This document shows positions 61,844 through 64,000 of a stretch of 64,000 nucleotides of DNA, one piece after another (position 1 is the stretch's first letter; every line of letters starts with the position of its first letter). A program made the position numbers and the translations under genes. The notes beneath the pieces are model-generated. The model saw only the letters and a list, made by a program, of their open reading frames with translations. It had not been told where the DNA came from and made no database searches. The DNA comes from Candidatus Kuenenia stuttgartensis (GTDB taxonomy: Bacteria; Planctomycetota; Planctomycetia; Gemmatales; Gemmataceae), in NCBI GenBank assembly GCA_945897965.1, contig CAMDHK010000003.1, positions 1 to 64,000 on the forward strand, in the 5' to 3' direction.

Positions 61844-64000
61844 ATGAGTAAGACTAAATTACACGTTCTGTTTCTATATTCGCTTATTTGGATCATTTAT
61901 TCTACTAATTTAATTAATGCTCAAAAATTTTTACCTAATACTACACTTTTAGAGGCAGGTGATTTAGGAACCAAAATGGTTTCGGGTATAGGAACTTGGT
62001 TGGATACAAAGACATTAGAAAACCAAACTTTAAGAAACGATAAATTTCTAAGTAATGCAAAAAAAGATTCGTTGGATCCAAAAGTCTTAGAGCAAAAAAA
62101 ACTAACTTTGAAAAAGATTTTAGGGATAATTGATGCTCCCAAAAGTACAGAAGATTTAGAACTCCTTGAAACCCTTAATAATCCAGCGCTTATTTTTGAA
62201 AACAAACAATACAAAATCCTTAAAATTCGCTGGCAAGTTATTGAAGGCCTGCACGGCGAAGGTTTGTTAATTGAACCAAAAGGAAAGCCAATAGCCCAAA
62301 TTGTTGCCATTCCCCCTCCTGATATTATTCCTGAAAGTTTCTGTGGGCTTACCAATGATAAATTAATTCCAATGGGGAAAATTCTTGCAGATTTAGGATG
62401 CAGGGTTATTGTTCCAACCCTTATCGATCGAAAACAGGGCTTTTCCAATAACCTAGACATTTCAAGAAAAACCAACATTCCAAGACGTGAATTCATCTAT
62501 CGAATGGCATACGAGATGGGTTTTCAAATTAATGGTTTGGAAATTCAAAAACTACTTCCGCTGATTAATTGGTTCTCTTTCAAAGACCCCTCAATTCCAA
62601 TTGGTGTTGCAGGTAATGGTGATGGTGCATTTCAAGCATTGGTTTTAAGTTTTCTCGATAATCGCATTAAAAGTTCATGGATTGATGGTTATCACCTAAA
62701 CCGAAATAAATCATGGTCAGAACCACTTGATCGTAATATCTGGAATTATTTGAAGTATTTTTCTGATGCGGAATTGATTTCATCAAGTAATGGTTCAACT
62801 TTGATTTCAAGTTTTAGCTATCCACTTTACAAAGGGGCAGAGAAAATCGGCAACCTTAATCAAGCTGCGCCAGGGGTTTTATCTGCACCTGCAAAGGATT
62901 TGATTATCAAGGAAAACGAAATCCTTACTTCTTTTTTGAAAACATTAGGTTCTGAAACAAAAGTAGTGTTTGAAAATATAAATCCGGATTCAACATTAGT
63001 CCACTTGGGCACGAAATTTATTTCAACATTGTCCGATATTAAATCAAAACCGATCATCGAGACTCCAACAGTTACGCTTGATTTTACCACTACCGCAGAG
63101 GAACGCCAGCAAAGGCAATTCAACGAATTGATTGCTTTTATTCAAAAATCATGGCGTAAATCAGAGAAGGTTCGACAGGAATTAATTTCTAAATATGATT
63201 CATCAACTGTTGAAAAGTGGGAAAAGAGCTCAGAACCATTAAGGAAATATTTTTCAGAAGAAGTGATAGGGAAACTTCCCGCTGCTACTTTGAAGCCAAA
63301 CCCGCGATCCCGCATTATTTATGAAAACAAAGATTTAACAGGCTATGAAATTGCTCTGGATATCCACGACAATGTATTTGCTTATGGAATATTGTTGGTG
63401 CCTTCAAACATGAAGGTTGGAGAAAAACGCCCTGTGGTGGTTTGCCAACATGGGCTTGAAGGAAAACCAACAGATGTTTGTAACCCGGACAAAAAAACTC
63501 AATATTATAATTCGTTTGGCGCAGAATTGGCAAGAAAAGGGTACATTGTATTCGCTCCACAAAACCCATATTTGGGCAGAGATTTGTTTCGTGAATTGCA
63601 AAGAAAGGCAAACCCTTTAGGGTTGAGCCTTTTTTCATTCATCGTTCAACAGCATCAAGTCACATTGGATTGGCTTAAAACGCTTCCGTATGTTCAACCA
63701 GACAAGATAGGTTTTTATGGGCTAAGTTATGGTGGGAAAACAGCAATGCGCGTCCCTGCAATTCTAAAGGATTATTGCCTTTCAATTTGTTCCGGGGATT
63801 TTAATGAGTGGGTGGGGAAAAATGTGCTGGTTGATTACCCGGGAAGTTACATGTGGACCTATGAATACGAAATGTATGAGTTTAATTTAGGTAAAACTTT
63901 TAATTATGCGGAAATGGCAATGTTGATAGCACCCCGACCTTTCATGGTGGAACGAGGGCATTCGGATGGGGTTGGGATCGATGAGATGGTTGGTTGGGAG
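61844..64000 (+). CDS. Large exported two-domain alpha/beta hydrolase, 3' end outside window
   Basis: The frame is open from the ATG at 61844 (AAAGGA upstream) to the window end: 719 residues with no stop. A signal peptide opens it (VLFLYSLIWIIYSTNLINAQ). A first alpha/beta-hydrolase-like domain has an elbow AGNGDGAFQAL with Asp260 in place of the nucleophile Ser. A second has FYGLSYGGKTAM with Ser628 and, near the edge, IAPRPFMVERGHSDG. The layout recalls planctomycete acetylxylan-esterase or dienelactone-hydrolase-like proteins. Only the second domain is likely to be active. Confidence 0.75.
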   Translation, partial: MSKTKLHVLFLYSLIWIIYSTNLINAQKFLPNTTLLEAGDLGTKMVSGIGTWLDTKTLENQTLRNDKFLSNAKKDSLDPKVLEQKKLTLKKILGIIDAPKSTEDLELLETLNNPALIFENKQYKILKIRWQVIEGLHGEGLLIEPKGKPIAQIVAIPPPDIIPESFCGLTNDKLIPMGKILADLGCRVIVPTLIDRKQGFSNNLDISRKTNIPRREFIYRMAYEMGFQINGLEIQKLLPLINWFSFKDPSIPIGVAGNGDGAFQALVLSFLDNRIKSSWIDGYHLNRNKSWSEPLDRNIWNYLKYFSDAELISSSNGSTLISSFSYPLYKGAEKIGNLNQAAPGVLSAPAKDLIIKENEILTSFLKTLGSETKVVFENINPDSTLVHLGTKFISTLSDIKSKPIIETPTVTLDFTTTAEERQQRQFNELIAFIQKSWRKSEKVRQELISKYDSSTVEKWEKSSEPLRKYFSEEVIGKLPAATLKPNPRSRIIYENKDLTGYEIALDIHDNVFAYGILLVPSNMKVGEKRPVVVCQHGLEGKPTDVCNPDKKTQYYNSFGAELARKGYIVFAPQNPYLGRDLFRELQRKANPLGLSLFSFIVQQHQVTLDWLKTLPYVQPDKIGFYGLSYGGKTAMRVPAILKDYCLSICSGDFNEWVGKNVLVDYPGSYMWTYEYEMYEFNLGKTFNYAEMAMLIAPRPFMVERGHSDGVGIDEMVGWE

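Noticed and set aside
1-64000. CRISPR arrays, prophage or insertion sequences
   Set aside because: No regularly spaced short repeats, no transposase, integrase or capsid-like proteins and no terminal inverted repeats were seen.

Overview
The window looks like a chromosome segment of a low-GC planctomycete (Planctomycetota). The evidence is the density of families that are expanded almost only there. These include three DUF1559 prepilin-like proteins each paired with a small lipoprotein, DUF1549/DUF1553 and DUF1587-1592-1588-1585 haem-motif proteins coupled to DUF1501 or DUF1552 partners, sulfatases, a DUF1571 protein and a fused ThiS-ThiG. The standard genetic code is used. No phage, integrase, transposase, CRISPR array or rRNA gene was seen. 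Family assignments come from motifs read by eye and were not checked against a database.

Layout: 1-198 is the tail of a sulfatase. 241-5394 (minus) holds three tandem lipoprotein + DUF1559 cassettes. 5648-11886 (plus) is a secreted operon of DUF1549/DUF1553, DUF1501, a PPC-domain protein and an alpha/beta hydrolase, facing a sulfatase. 13481-16100 has a thioredoxin-like protein, a small exported protein and a methyltransferase/UbiA-like membrane pair. 16258-20123 is a second haem-motif/DUF1552 operon. 20163-23422 holds trhO, a dienelactone hydrolase, arfB with no normal start codon, a broken GIDE-LemA gene and orphan tRNA-Ala and tRNA-Ile genes. 23643-37401 is mainly housekeeping: SEC-C/TPR protein, ppk1, sugar nucleotidyltransferase, metallo-beta-lactamase, DUF1571, pyrE, tatD, an isolated NuoM-like protein, scpB, truD, RbsD/FucU, folE and a queD-like gene.

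37467-45293 (minus) is a long run of exported proteins (DUF1501, DUF1549/DUF1553, beta-propeller, PhoD-like phosphatase, DUF1501). 45407-49336 carries two MoeA genes, one fused to a periplasmic-binding-like domain, and a divergent membrane protein. 49344-58902 holds trpF, DUF2203, a NagB-PIG-L fusion, thiSG, a 53-residue basic protein, asnS, a family 2 glycosyltransferase, a DegT aminotransferase and an M20 peptidase. 59034-64000 ends with small planctomycete-type hypotheticals, an FG-GAP/VCBS propeller protein and a large two-domain alpha/beta hydrolase that runs off the edge.

Themes: much of the coding capacity is for exported proteins thought to handle polymers and redox chemistry at the cell envelope. 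The rest is scattered housekeeping genes, mostly single or in pairs. The most unusual points are the mosaic DUF1559 triplication, the arfB start, a NuoM-like protein that appears to lack its proton-pumping residues, the MoeA-binding-protein fusion, the internal ThiS diglycine, and the final hydrolase whose first domain looks catalytically dead.
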